A DNA stretch of 39,018 nucleotides from JACQFZ01 sp036381895 (GCA_036381895.1 DASVBY010000090.1:1-39018), one strand, 5' to 3'. Counted from the stretch's first letter, positions 16,948-24,878 are shown. A program made the numbers and translations. Notes: generated from the letters alone by a model not told the origin.

Positions 16948-17748
16948 TCAGTCGAAGAACGCAAACGCCCGCGCCTCGATGCTGCGCCGTGGCGGCGCCG
17001 CGGGCGGGGTCGAGGGGTCGTCGAATGCGGTGTGCGCGGCGGCGCGGGCGCGGCCGTCCGTCGCCGAGTCGAACGTCTTGAAGACGAGCGCCTCGTCGCG
17101 CCGCATCTCCGGAAAGTAGAACCAGCGGTGTGCCGGGTTGTAGCGCACCTGGTAGATCTCGCCGACGCGGTGCGGGTAGCGCCGCTCGGCGGGAATCAGG
17201 TCGGCGGGCGCGAGCGTGCGCGCGTCGGCGATCGCGAGCGGATGCGTGCGGATCGGCTGGTCGATCGCGCGCCATACCTGAACGATCGCGAAGCGCCGCG
17301 CGAGGAGCGCTTCGGCTTCGTCCGGGAGGATTTCGCGCACGCGCTGCGGCGCCGAACGCCCGGTGTAGTCGTTGTGCACCGAGGCGACGGGCTCGCGCAC
17401 GTGCCGCGCCTCGCGCTCCCCGGCGTCGCCCGAGCGCAGGGTGTGATCGAACACGACGACGCGGGCGGCGCCCGACAGCCGCTTCACCAGCGCCTCGACC
17501 TCAGGGTAGTAGACGCGCTCGAGCTCCTCGGGATCGAAAAAGTCGCGCATCGCGGTGCGGTGCTCGACGAAAGCGAAGCCGTGGACGTCGAGGGAGAATT
17601 CGCGGGCGCGCGGGCGGCCGTCGGCGATCTCGACGGCGCGCGGGTCGTGCACGCCGGTGTAGCGGAAGCGGCTGTTGTTCGGCCCGTAGCTCTCGCTTAC
17701 CGGGCGTACGCCGGTATCGAGCGTGTAGTTGAGGACCGCGGTGACCAT
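16948..17748 (-). CDS. CmcJ/NvfI (AsaB)-type oxidoreductase
   Basis: The protein has 266 residues. Family features are RFRYTGVHDPRAVEI near 28-42, VHNDYT at 124-129, IVQVWRAIDQPIRTHPLAIAD near 180-200, and RWFYFPEMRRDEALVFKTFDS followed by AHTAFDDP near the C-terminus. This pattern matches the CmcJ / NvfI / AsaB family, related to 2-oxoglutarate/Fe(II) hydroxylases and known in cephamycin and fungal natural-product pathways. His125 and Asp127 form the H-x-D iron motif, with a later His (AHTAFDDP) as third ligand candidate. It is a single gene without a biosynthetic cluster around it. Substrate unknown. Confidence 0.8.
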   Translation of the reverse strand: MVTAVLNYTLDTGVRPVSESYGPNNSRFRYTGVHDPRAVEIADGRPRAREFSLDVHGFAFVEHRTAMRDFFDPEELERVYYPEVEALVKRLSGAARVVVFDHTLRSGDAGEREARHVREPVASVHNDYTGRSAPQRVREILPDEAEALLARRFAIVQVWRAIDQPIRTHPLAIADARTLAPADLIPAERRYPHRVGEIYQVRYNPAHRWFYFPEMRRDEALVFKTFDSATDGRARAAAHTAFDDPSTPPAAPPRRSIEARAFAFFD

Positions 17749-17837
17749 AAACGCTGCCGCCGATGGCGCGGGGTTTAGAGTCTAGCGGCGCTCGCCCGCC
17801 CGCGGCAAGCCGACTGCGCCGGCGGGCGAGGCCGAGA

Positions 17838-17943
17838 CCGTCATGGCGAGCGAAGCGCAGCAATCTCGTGATACCGGCCTGCGCATTTCCGGAAGCCGTG
17901 CGCGAGGGTTGCGAGATTGCTTCGTGCCGGCGCGCACTGACGG
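17838..17943. repeat. REP/MITE-like imperfect inverted repeat
   Basis: The outer arms (from CCGTCATGGCGAGCG at 17838, and the reverse complement of the end at 17943) share CCGTCA outside and a perfect AGCAATCTCG at 17859-17868 against CGAGATTGCT at 17912-17921. The phrases GCGAGCGAAGCG..GCAATCTC are those of a palindromic intergenic repeat seen in many proteobacterial and other genomes. It sits between the divergently read stretch before the CmcJ-like gene and the end of purU. No second copy was found in this window. Confidence 0.6.
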
Positions 17944-18005
17944 GCGGAGTTTCTGTCGCTCGCTCGACGTAGAACCCGCGCGGCGCGCCCGCGCGTCGCT
18001 TGCGC

Positions 18006-18854
18006 TCAGCGGAACACCACGGTGCGCATGCCGTTCAGCAGGATGCGGTGCTCGATGTGCCACTTCACGGCGCGCGCGAGCACGGTGCATTCGATGTCGC
18101 GGCCGACCTCGGCGTAGTCCTCGACCGTCATCGCGTGGTTCACGCGCGCCACGTCCTGCTCGATGATCGGGCCCTCGTCGAGGTCCTCGGTCACGTAGTG
18201 GGCGGTGGCGCCGATGAGCTTCACGCCGCGCGCGTGCGCCTGCTGGTAGGGCCGGGCGCCGCGAAAGCTCGGCAGGAACGAATGGTGAATGTTGATCGCG
18301 CGCTCGCGCAGGTGCGCGCAGAGCTCGGGCGACAGGATCTGCATGTAGCGCGCGAGCACCACGAGGTCGCAGCGCTCCCGGTCGATGATCTCGCGCAGCT
18401 GCTGTTCCTGCCGCGCGCGCGCCGCGGGCTCCACGGGCAGGTAGTGGTAGGGGATGTCGTGCGCCGCCGCGAGCCGTTCGAAGTCGCGGTGGTTCGAGAT
18501 GATCGCCGGAATCTCGACCGGCAGCGCGCCGATGCGATAGCGGTAGAGCAGGTCGTTCAGGCAATGGCCGAACTTCGACACCAGGATCGCGACGCGCGGC
18601 TTGACCGCGGTGTCGTAGAAGCGGTACTGCATGCCAAACGGCTCGGCGACGCGCGTGAACGCAGCGTCGAGATCGGCCGCGCTTCGCGGCGTTTCCGCAT
18701 CGAAGCACACGCGCATGAAGAAGCGCCCGTTGACGGCATCGCCGAACTGGGCGCTGTCGACGATGTTGCAGCGGTGCTCGAGCAGGAACGCCGACACGGC
18801 GGCGACGATGCCCATGCGGTCGGGGCAGGAGAGCGTGAGTACGAAGCGGCGCAC
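18006..18854 (-). CDS. purU: Formyltetrahydrofolate deformylase PurU
   Basis: The protein has 282 residues from a GTG at 18854, 13 bases after the metF-like stop. The N-terminal ACT domain reads FVLTLSCPDRMGIVAAVSAFL, and the catalytic formyltransferase-fold domain has INIHHSFLPSFRGARPYQQA with the Asn and His of the catalytic set, and VTEDLDEGPIIEQD with the Asp. PurU hydrolyses 10-formyl-THF to formate and THF. An in-frame ATG further upstream overlaps metF and adds residues with no ACT character. Last gene of the HTH-methyltransferase/metF/purU run. Confidence 0.95.
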   Translation of the reverse strand: MRRFVLTLSCPDRMGIVAAVSAFLLEHRCNIVDSAQFGDAVNGRFFMRVCFDAETPRSAADLDAAFTRVAEPFGMQYRFYDTAVKPRVAILVSKFGHCLNDLLYRYRIGALPVEIPAIISNHRDFERLAAAHDIPYHYLPVEPAARARQEQQLREIIDRERCDLVVLARYMQILSPELCAHLRERAINIHHSFLPSFRGARPYQQAHARGVKLIGATAHYVTEDLDEGPIIEQDVARVNHAMTVEDYAEVGRDIECTVLARAVKWHIEHRILLNGMRTVVFR

Positions 18855-18867
18855 GTAAGAGTTCCCG

Positions 18868-19800
18868 TCAGTTGGCGTCGGCGGCGACGCGGAAGGTTTC
18901 GTCAAGCAGCTCGAATCGTCCATCGGCGGCGGCCTGGCGCCAGGCGCAGGTGCGCGCGAGCCCACCGAAGGTGAAGAAGTGTATCCCGGCGAGGTCGAGC
19001 GCGCCCGCGGCGGCGGCGCGCGCCAGCGCGCGCACGATCGGCTCGGGGCCGTGGGTGCCGGCGAGGCGGGCGAGCGCGCCGCTGCGCCCGGTGAGCGCGC
19101 GCAGCGACGGACCGACGCCGCAGAGCGTGGCGTAGCGCACGAGGGTCGCGAGGCGCGCCGGACCGGCGAGCCCGGCGACGACCGGCGCGTCGATGCCGCG
19201 CGCCCGCAGTTGCCGCACCCAGTCGATGACCGGTTCGGCGCTGAAGCAAAACTGAGTGAGGAAGCTCGCCGCGAGGCCGGCGCGGCGGGCGGCTTCGATC
19301 TTGTCCCGTTCGGCCGCGCGCAGCGCCCCCGGCGCGATCCGCGGACTGCCTTCCGGGTGGCCCGCGAACGCGACCGCTTCGATGCCGCAGGCCTGCAGCA
19401 GGCCGGTGTCGATGACCTCGGCGCTCGAGCCTAAGGGACCGCGCGGCATCGCGCGATCGCCGGCGATGAGCAGGAGCCGGCGCACGTTCGCCGCGCGCCG
19501 CAGATCGCCGAGGACCTGGGCGAGCTGCGCGCGGCTCTCGAGCTCGCGCGCGGGAAGGTGCGGGATCGGCTCGAAGCCGGCCGCGCGCACCGCGGCAGCC
19601 GTGTCGACGCTCTGCGTCCAGGTCTGCTTCGGCAGGAAGCTCACGTATACCGGAGTGCCCGGCGGGAGGAGCGCGCGGCAGGCGTGGAGCTCTCGCGCGT
19701 CGTGCACCGTCATCTCGACCGAGGCGCTCTGCATCAGCGCCTGTATGACCGCGCGTTCCTCCTGCGCCGCGGGCGCGGATTTCGGCGACACGATGGACAT
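18868..19800 (-). CDS. Methylenetetrahydrofolate reductase-like protein (MetF family)
   Basis: The protein has 310 residues. It has the TIM-barrel pattern of MTHFR: SVEMTVHD at the first strand, PIPHLPARELESRAQL, RLLLIAGDRAMPRGP, and VAFAGHPEGSPRI, where the conserved His-Pro-Glu segment is recognisable. FAD should bind in the barrel. Known enzymes interconvert 5,10-methylene-THF and 5-methyl-THF. Sequence and context (followed by purU) resemble the MetF paralogues of THF-dependent demethylation pathways, which run the reaction in the oxidative direction; that is inference. GGAG lies 8 bases before ATG 19800, and the gene starts 16 bases after the previous stop. Confidence 0.85.
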   Translation of the reverse strand: MSIVSPKSAPAAQEERAVIQALMQSASVEMTVHDARELHACRALLPPGTPVYVSFLPKQTWTQSVDTAAAVRAAGFEPIPHLPARELESRAQLAQVLGDLRRAANVRRLLLIAGDRAMPRGPLGSSAEVIDTGLLQACGIEAVAFAGHPEGSPRIAPGALRAAERDKIEAARRAGLAASFLTQFCFSAEPVIDWVRQLRARGIDAPVVAGLAGPARLATLVRYATLCGVGPSLRALTGRSGALARLAGTHGPEPIVRALARAAAAGALDLAGIHFFTFGGLARTCAWRQAAADGRFELLDETFRVAADAN

Positions 19801-19816
19801 GGGGCCCGCTCCGCCC

Positions 19817-21238
19817 TCAGCGCAGCATGTAGCGCTGGCGAGCGATCACGTAGGACTCGTTCAGGAACCAGAGCTTCCCGTGCTTGCGCAGCACCTCGCG
19901 CGTGGCGTCGAGGTAGCCCGGTCCGCTCATTACCGCCTCGAGCCGGTGGTCCTCGATCTGCGCGACGTACACGGCCGCGTTCCAGGCGGCCATCAGCGTC
20001 GAGGTGCCGATCGACGAGCTGATCTCCGACGGCAGCGTGTGCATGTAGTACTTGAAGAGCGAGCGCTGGTCGGAATAGGACTTGAACACGAAGCCGCGGG
20101 CGTCGGCGCCGAGCAGCTTCTTGGTGGTACGCAGCAGCTCGTCGCGCGTCATCTGGAACGGGTTCTCGCCCGGCCAGACGCGCTGGATGATCTCGAGCCC
20201 CGGGTCGTTGCCGTAGGAATGGATGCCGAGGAGCCGGCCGCCCGGGCCGAGGGCCCGCGCCAGCGGAGCGACCACGCGCGACGCCTTGAACTCGACCGGC
20301 GCCCGCGCGCGGTAGGGCTGCGAAGCGATGACGAGATCGAAGTCGGCGCGCACCGCGCCCTGTTTGGGAATGACGGACTCGAGCAGGAAGCGGTAGTCGT
20401 TGCGATAGATCACGAGCACGACCGGACGCTCGTACACCGGGTTGCCGGACGTCTTGCTGATGCGCGCGGTCCAGTTCTCGGACAGGAACGGCTGCAGCGC
20501 GGTGATCTGCTCTTCGAACTCGGCCGAGGTGCTGCCGCGCAGCGCGAGCTCGTGCCACACGAGCCCGCTCGCGGCCGCGAGCGTGTTCGGGCGCAGCCAC
20601 GGCGCTTCCGAGTAGTACATGTTGGTCATGACCAGCACCGTCGCCGGATGCTCGTAAAAGCGGTCGGGCATCTTGTCCAGGGTGAGCCGCACGTCCTCGA
20701 GGCTGATCTCCTTGCCGACGACGTAGAACGGCGTGGTCGGGAACTTGCCGTGCATCAGGCGCATCACCCGCGCGAGCACGGTGCCGTCGCCGACGCCGGC
20801 GTCGAACACGCGCAGCGCCGGCGGCCGGGGATACACGTGCTCGAGCTCCATCGCGACCCGCTGCGCCACCACCCATTTCTCGCTGCAGGTGTTCACGAAC
20901 AGCAGGTATTTCTGGCGGTTGTCGTAGAAGCGGAAGTTCGCTTCCGGGGTGCCGGCGAGGGGAGCCGGGGCGGGGGTCCCGTTGCGCGGCGCAGGGGCAG
21001 GATCCGAAGCCGCCGCGGGGGCGGGGGCGTTTCGGCGATGCTGGGCGATGAACGCGCGGATGCGCGCCTCCGTTTGCGTCGTCACCCGCCCGCCGAAGCG
21101 CAGCCGCGCCACGAATTTCCCGTCGTTCACGGCCCGCCGGCCGAAGGTGCTCTCGGCCATGCCGGTGTCGCGGCAAAAGCTGGCGATTTCGTGCAACAGG
21201 TTGGTGCCGGTGTCGGCAGGGGCGCTTCTTGCGGACAT
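19817..21238 (-). CDS. Putative HTH-like N-terminus plus SAM-methyltransferase domain
   Basis: 473 residues from ATG 21238. Residues about 12-65 (LLHEIASFCRDTGMAESTFG, then AVNDGKFVARLRFGG and EARIRAFIAQH) look like the small helix-turn-helix domain of proteobacterial regulators with AESTFGRLAVND-type sequence. A Pro/Ala linker (about 70-95) leads to a class I methyltransferase domain with RVFDAGVGDGTVL (motif I), DFDLVIASQPYRA and LGPGGRLLGIHSYG. Methyl acceptor is unknown. First gene of an apparent operon with metF-like and purU. The promoter-like pair at 21272-21300 places the transcript start upstream of 21238 and argues against the longer ATG at 21325. DNA binding is inferred from N-terminal similarity only. 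Confidence 0.75.
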   Translation of the reverse strand: MSARSAPADTGTNLLHEIASFCRDTGMAESTFGRRAVNDGKFVARLRFGGRVTTQTEARIRAFIAQHRRNAPAPAAASDPAPAPRNGTPAPAPLAGTPEANFRFYDNRQKYLLFVNTCSEKWVVAQRVAMELEHVYPRPPALRVFDAGVGDGTVLARVMRLMHGKFPTTPFYVVGKEISLEDVRLTLDKMPDRFYEHPATVLVMTNMYYSEAPWLRPNTLAAASGLVWHELALRGSTSAEFEEQITALQPFLSENWTARISKTSGNPVYERPVVLVIYRNDYRFLLESVIPKQGAVRADFDLVIASQPYRARAPVEFKASRVVAPLARALGPGGRLLGIHSYGNDPGLEIIQRVWPGENPFQMTRDELLRTTKKLLGADARGFVFKSYSDQRSLFKYYMHTLPSEISSSIGTSTLMAAWNAAVYVAQIEDHRLEAVMSGPGYLDATREVLRKHGKLWFLNESYVIARQRYMLR

Positions 21239-21271
21239 TGATCTGGCCCGGTATGGCTCGCGACGGGGTCG

Positions 21272-21300
21272 AACATAGGTAGTTTCCTGTCCCACTTCAA
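21272..21300 (-). promoter_or_regulatory. Sigma70-like promoter of the HTH-methyltransferase operon
   Basis: Read on the minus strand, TTGAAG (21295-21300) and TATGTT (21272-21277) are separated by exactly 17 bases. The expected transcript start near 21265 gives a short leader of about 27 bases to the ATG at 21238. The -35 box lies inside the inverted repeat at 21289-21309. Match is 4 of 6 for each box; unverified. Confidence 0.5.
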
Positions 21301-21339
21301 GAGTGGGACGGAAAGTGGGACTCATCCCATCGAAGTGGG
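21289..21339. promoter_or_regulatory. Operator-like cluster of AGTGGGAC half-sites
   Basis: GTCCCACT at 21289-21296 and AGTGGGAC at 21302-21309 are exact complements with a 5-base spacer TCAAG. A second direct AGTGGGAC follows at 21314-21321, a TCCCA at 21325-21329 and an AGTGGG at 21334-21339. The cluster lies between divergent genes and overlaps the -35 box of the minus-strand promoter. This is the classic layout of a repressor operator; the protein that binds it is unknown, the adjacent HTH protein being the natural candidate. Confidence 0.55.
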
Positions 21340-21402
21340 TGCTACGGTGCGCACGTGCGTCCGGCCGCGGCAGTGCGGGCGGCGCAACCGAGGCGACCAG
21401 AC

Positions 21403-21900
21403 ATGCACGAATTGCAAGCGACGGTGGATACGAGGGAGCCGGCCGAGGCGCGATCGGTATCGCTGGCCGGATGCCTCGCGGACGCTTCCCGCGAGCTGCC
21501 GCAGCTCACCTTCCTCGGGCGGGCGCTGCTCATTACGTTCGAGAGCGCGGCCGAGGAGGCGTTGCCGCAGCTCCCGGGCTGGGCGGTCTATCGGATTCCG
21601 TCGGTCGAGGAGGAGGTGCGGCTGCCGTTCGCACCGGCTGCGCTCGATGCCGTGTGCGTGCACGGCGCTGCCGTGCAGCTCGTGAAGCAGCCCACGCTGC
21701 TCGGTCAGGTGTACGCCATGCTGCGGCCGGGCGGCGCGATCGTCGTGATCGAACGCCCGATCGCCTTCAGCTTCGCGGTATTTCCGATCGGCGGTCCGGC
21801 GCAGCTGCTGCGGCGCCAGCTCCTCGCCGCAGGCTTCCAGCGCGTGCGCGCCGTCTCCACCGACGGTCCGGTGATCGCACTCGCGGGGCAGCGCCCGTAG
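21403..21900 (+). CDS. Short methyltransferase-like protein lacking the SAM-binding motif
   Basis: The protein has 165 residues from ATG 21403 (GAGG 10 bases before it). The middle reads LPFAPAALDAVCVHG and LGQVYAMLRPGGAIVVIE, which are motifs around strands 4 and 5 of class I methyltransferases, followed by LLAAGFQRVR. The N-terminal glycine-rich FDLGCG-type motif is missing, so it is probably inactive as a methyltransferase or a divergent partner. It is divergently transcribed from the HTH-methyltransferase gene across the AGTGGGAC cluster. Confidence 0.65.
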   Translation: MHELQATVDTREPAEARSVSLAGCLADASRELPQLTFLGRALLITFESAAEEALPQLPGWAVYRIPSVEEEVRLPFAPAALDAVCVHGAAVQLVKQPTLLGQVYAMLRPGGAIVVIERPIAFSFAVFPIGGPAQLLRRQLLAAGFQRVRAVSTDGPVIALAGQRP

Positions 21901-21999
21901 CCTGCGTGCAGCGGCCGCCGCCCGCCGGGGTCGCGCGGGCGTTTCTCGGCGGGCGCGCGCCCGTTATGCTGTCCGCCCGAGCGCGAACGGCGGCCGGCG

Positions 22000-22893
22000 A
22001 TGGGCGATATCCTGATCGGCACGACTTCCTGGACCGACAAGACGCTGATCGACAGCAGGCGCTTCTATCCGCCGGGCGTGAATACGGCGGAAGCGCGGCT
22101 GCGCTACTACGCGAGCCGCTTCCCGATCGTCGAGGTCGATAGCACCTATTACGGGCTGCCGTCGGAGCACAATGCGCTCCTCTGGTCGCAGCGCACGCCG
22201 CCGGGATTCGTATTTCACGTCAAGGCGTTCAGGCTGTTCACGCAGCATCAGACCCCACCGGAAGCGCTGCCGGCGGACCTGCGCGCGCGTGCGCGCCTCG
22301 TGCCCAGGAAGAACGTCTACTACCGCGATCTTCCTGGCGCGATCGTCGACGAGCTCTGGCTGCGCTTCACGCGCGCGCTCGAGCCGCTGCGCGCGACCGG
22401 GCGCCTGGGGGCGATCGTGTTCCAGTACCCGCCGTGGTTCATGTACGGCGAGGAGAACTTCGAGCACGTGGCGCAGTGCGCGCAACGCCTGCCGGGAGAC
22501 TTGCTCGCGGTCGAGTTCCGCCACCGGTCCTGGTTCGGGGAGCGCTTGCGCGCGGAGACGCTCGCGTTCGAGCGGCGCCTCGGGCTCGTGCACGTGGTGA
22601 CCGACGCGCCGCGCGGGTTCGCGAGCAGCGTCGAGCCGGTGTGGGAGGCGACGCATCCCGCGCTCGCCTTGGTGCGGCTGCACGGGCGCAACGCATCGAC
22701 GTGGAACAGATCGACGGCGACGGCTGCCGAGCGCTTCGACTACCTCTACAGCGACGAGGAGCTGCGCGAGCTCGTCCCGCCGCTGCGCCGCCTCGCGCTC
22801 CAGGTGGAGGCGGTGCACGTGCTGTTCAACAACTGCCGCGACGACAAGGCGCAGCGCAACGCCGCCTCGCTGCGTACCATGATCCAGTCGTAG
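22000..22893 (+). CDS. DUF72 family protein (YecE-like)
   Basis: The protein has 297 residues. It opens ILIGTTSWTDKTL and FYPPGVNTAEARLRYYA, then FPIVEVDSTYYGLPS and FVFHVKAFRLFTQH, LGAIVFQYPPWF, LLAVEFRHRSWF and LVRLHGRNASTW; these blocks define the DUF72 (YecE) TIM-barrel-like family. The family's biochemical role is unknown. Start at 22000 is fixed by the family N-terminus; no strong ribosome site is seen. Confidence 0.9.
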   Translation: MGDILIGTTSWTDKTLIDSRRFYPPGVNTAEARLRYYASRFPIVEVDSTYYGLPSEHNALLWSQRTPPGFVFHVKAFRLFTQHQTPPEALPADLRARARLVPRKNVYYRDLPGAIVDELWLRFTRALEPLRATGRLGAIVFQYPPWFMYGEENFEHVAQCAQRLPGDLLAVEFRHRSWFGERLRAETLAFERRLGLVHVVTDAPRGFASSVEPVWEATHPALALVRLHGRNASTWNRSTATAAERFDYLYSDEELRELVPPLRRLALQVEAVHVLFNNCRDDKAQRNAASLRTMIQS

Positions 22894-23116
22894 ACGAAGC
22901 GGGCCGAGTCATCGTTGCGGCGAAACCGGAATCCGTTACCACCACTACAACCGCCGGAATCGCGCGAGTCCAGCCTCTACGCGTCAGCCGCCGCGAGACG
23001 CGGCTCGCCGCAGGCGCCGAACGCGTCGACCAGCGCCGGGTTCTCCGGAGGGATTTCACGCCGCTTTCCACGTAGTATGCGCCGTTCAGGGACGCAACAA
23101 GCACATGGAGGAGCTC

Positions 23117-23203
23117 ATGCTCAAAGTGCTCGGATGGGTCGTACTCATCATCTTCCTGATCGGCCTGCTCGTCGTCTTCGGCGTCATCGATCTCATCTTT
23201 TGA
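23117..23203 (+). CDS. 28-residue single-span membrane microprotein
   Basis: ATG at 23117 has GGAGGAG 4 bases upstream (within 23107-23113). The 28 residues (MLKVLGW at the N-terminus, DLIF at the end) are almost all Leu/Ile/Val/Phe with one Lys at position 3 and one Asp near the end, i.e. a single transmembrane helix. An earlier in-frame ATG at 23105 would bury the ribosome site inside the gene. No known family; too short for normal gene finders. Confidence 0.65.
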   Translation: MLKVLGWVVLIIFLIGLLVVFGVIDLIF

Positions 23204-23249
23204 ATCGTCAGGGCGCACGCAACGTTCGGCGCGCACCGATGCCGGCGGC

Positions 23250-23399
23250 ATGAACGGTACCTGGTTGTGGATTGCGCTCGCGGTCGCGCTGTTCGTGCTC
23301 GGGTACGTGCTCGCGCTGCGCCGCGCGCTGCGTCGTGCACGGGAGCTCGAAAAGGAGATCGACCGCCGCAACCTGCGCGAATGGAAGGATGAGGAGTAG
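23250..23399 (+). CDS. 49-residue membrane-anchored helical protein
   Basis: ATG 23250 (CCGGCGGC just upstream is a weak site). Residues 4-23 form a hydrophobic helix (LWIALAVALFVLGYVLA) and residues 24-49 are a charged helix (RARELEKEIDRRNLREWKDEE) compatible with a short coiled coil, stop TAG at 23397. The frame has normal codon use. Lies 46 bases after the 28-residue microprotein and 102 before the MscS gene. Function unknown. Confidence 0.6.
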   Translation: MNGTWLWIALAVALFVLGYVLALRRALRRARELEKEIDRRNLREWKDEE

Positions 23400-23501
23400 C
23401 GGCCGAACGCCGTTCGCTCCGCCGTTCCGGCCTGTCGTCGCCGGCATCGCGTTCGGCCGGACGCCGGCAGCCGCCTGCCGGGCCCTGACTATACTTGCCG
23501 C

Positions 23502-24851
23502 ATGACCTCCCGCGTGGCATCCGGCGACTACCGTCCGGTACCGTTGACCGAGCTTCTCGGCTCGCTCTGGCCGCGGCTGCAGGAGCCCGGCACCTGGTGG
23601 CAGCTCGCCGTGCTCGCGCTCGGCGTGCTCTTGTCGCTCTGGCTCGGCCACCGGCTGCGCCTGCGGCTGCAGGCGGCGGTGGGCCCGCCGAGCGCCGACG
23701 GTATCCGCCGCGTGGCCGTGCGCACGGGCGCGCTGGTGACGGTACCGCTGCTGCTGTGGCTGTGGCTGCTCGCGGGCAGTGCGCTCCTGCGCCACGGCCT
23801 CAAGATCCGTACCGACCTGCTGCACTACGTCATTCTCGGTGTCGGGGCGTTCACGCTGGTGCGCATGGGCGTGTTCGTGCTGCGGCACAGCTTCAGTCCC
23901 GGTAGCCGGCTCAAGGCATGGGAGGGGGCGCTCACGCTCGCGATCTGGACGCTGCTCGCGCTCCACATCTTCGGCTGGGCGCCGCTCGTCGCCGACGTGC
24001 TCGACGAGTTTGCGGTGTACATCGGCAGCACGCGCGTGTCGCTGCTCACGGTCGCGAGCTTCCTGCTCTCGATCGCGCTGCTCCTGATCCTGTATCTCTG
24101 GACGTTCAAGGCGCTCGATCTGCGCATCCGCCGCGCCGCCAATCTCGACGCGAGCACGAAAGTGGCGCTGCTCAAGCTCGCGAAGCTCGTGCTGCTCACG
24201 GCCGTCGTCATCGCGGCGCTCCTGGCCTCGGGCCTCGATCTGACGACGCTCACCGTGCTCGGCGGCGCGCTTGCGGTCGGCGTCGGCCTCGGCCTGCAGA
24301 AGACGGTCAGCAACTACGTGAGCGGGTTCGTGCTGATCTTCGAGGAATCGGTGCGTCCGGGCGACATGATCACCGTGGGCGAGACCTTCGGGACGGTGCA
24401 GGAGCTCAACGCGCGCCACGTGGTGGTGCGCACGCCCGACGGGCACGACGTGCTCATTCCGAACGAGGAGCTCGTGACGCAGCGGATCGTGAGCTGGTCG
24501 TACGGCGACCGCGACGTGCGCGTGCGTATTCCGGTGCGCATCGGCTACACCGACGACCTCGAGCGCGTGCTGGCGCTGCTCGAGGAGATCGGCCGCTCCG
24601 AGCCGCGCGTGCTCGCACACCCGCCTCCGCAGGCTTTCGTCACCGGCTTCGGCGAGAACGGCATCCACCTCGAGCTCACCGTGTGGATCAACGATCCCGA
24701 GAACGGCGTCATGGAGCTGCGCTCACAGCTCCACTGCACGATCTGGCGCGAATTCCGCGAGCGCGGCATCACCGTGCCGCTGCCGCAGCGCGTGATCTCG
24801 TTCCCGGACGACGCCGGACACGCACTCGATCTGCGGCGATCGGCCGGCTAG
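23502..24851 (+). CDS. MscS-family mechanosensitive ion channel
   Basis: The protein has 449 residues with several N-terminal hydrophobic segments (about 35-55, 75-95, 105-125, 140-160, 180-205, 225-248). The pore-lining helix and beta domain follow: LTVLGGALAVGVGLGLQKTV, SGFVLIFEESVRPGDMITVG and VVRTPDGHDVLIPNEELV. A C-terminal alpha/beta domain covers about 345-430. It should gate on membrane tension to release solutes in osmotic downshock. Extra N-terminal helices make it larger than the basic MscS type (YnaI/YbdG-like size). Confidence 0.93.
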   Translation: MTSRVASGDYRPVPLTELLGSLWPRLQEPGTWWQLAVLALGVLLSLWLGHRLRLRLQAAVGPPSADGIRRVAVRTGALVTVPLLLWLWLLAGSALLRHGLKIRTDLLHYVILGVGAFTLVRMGVFVLRHSFSPGSRLKAWEGALTLAIWTLLALHIFGWAPLVADVLDEFAVYIGSTRVSLLTVASFLLSIALLLILYLWTFKALDLRIRRAANLDASTKVALLKLAKLVLLTAVVIAALLASGLDLTTLTVLGGALAVGVGLGLQKTVSNYVSGFVLIFEESVRPGDMITVGETFGTVQELNARHVVVRTPDGHDVLIPNEELVTQRIVSWSYGDRDVRVRIPVRIGYTDDLERVLALLEEIGRSEPRVLAHPPPQAFVTGFGENGIHLELTVWINDPENGVMELRSQLHCTIWREFRERGITVPLPQRVISFPDDAGHALDLRRSAG

Positions 24852-24878
24852 CCGCCGCGCTGCCGCGATCGCGCAGCT

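Noticed and set aside
22905..22945. Fragment resembling the CATTCCGGCGAAAGCCGGAATCC repeat type (near the DUF72 stop)
   Set aside because: Only one degenerate arm is seen, so a repeat cannot be supported.
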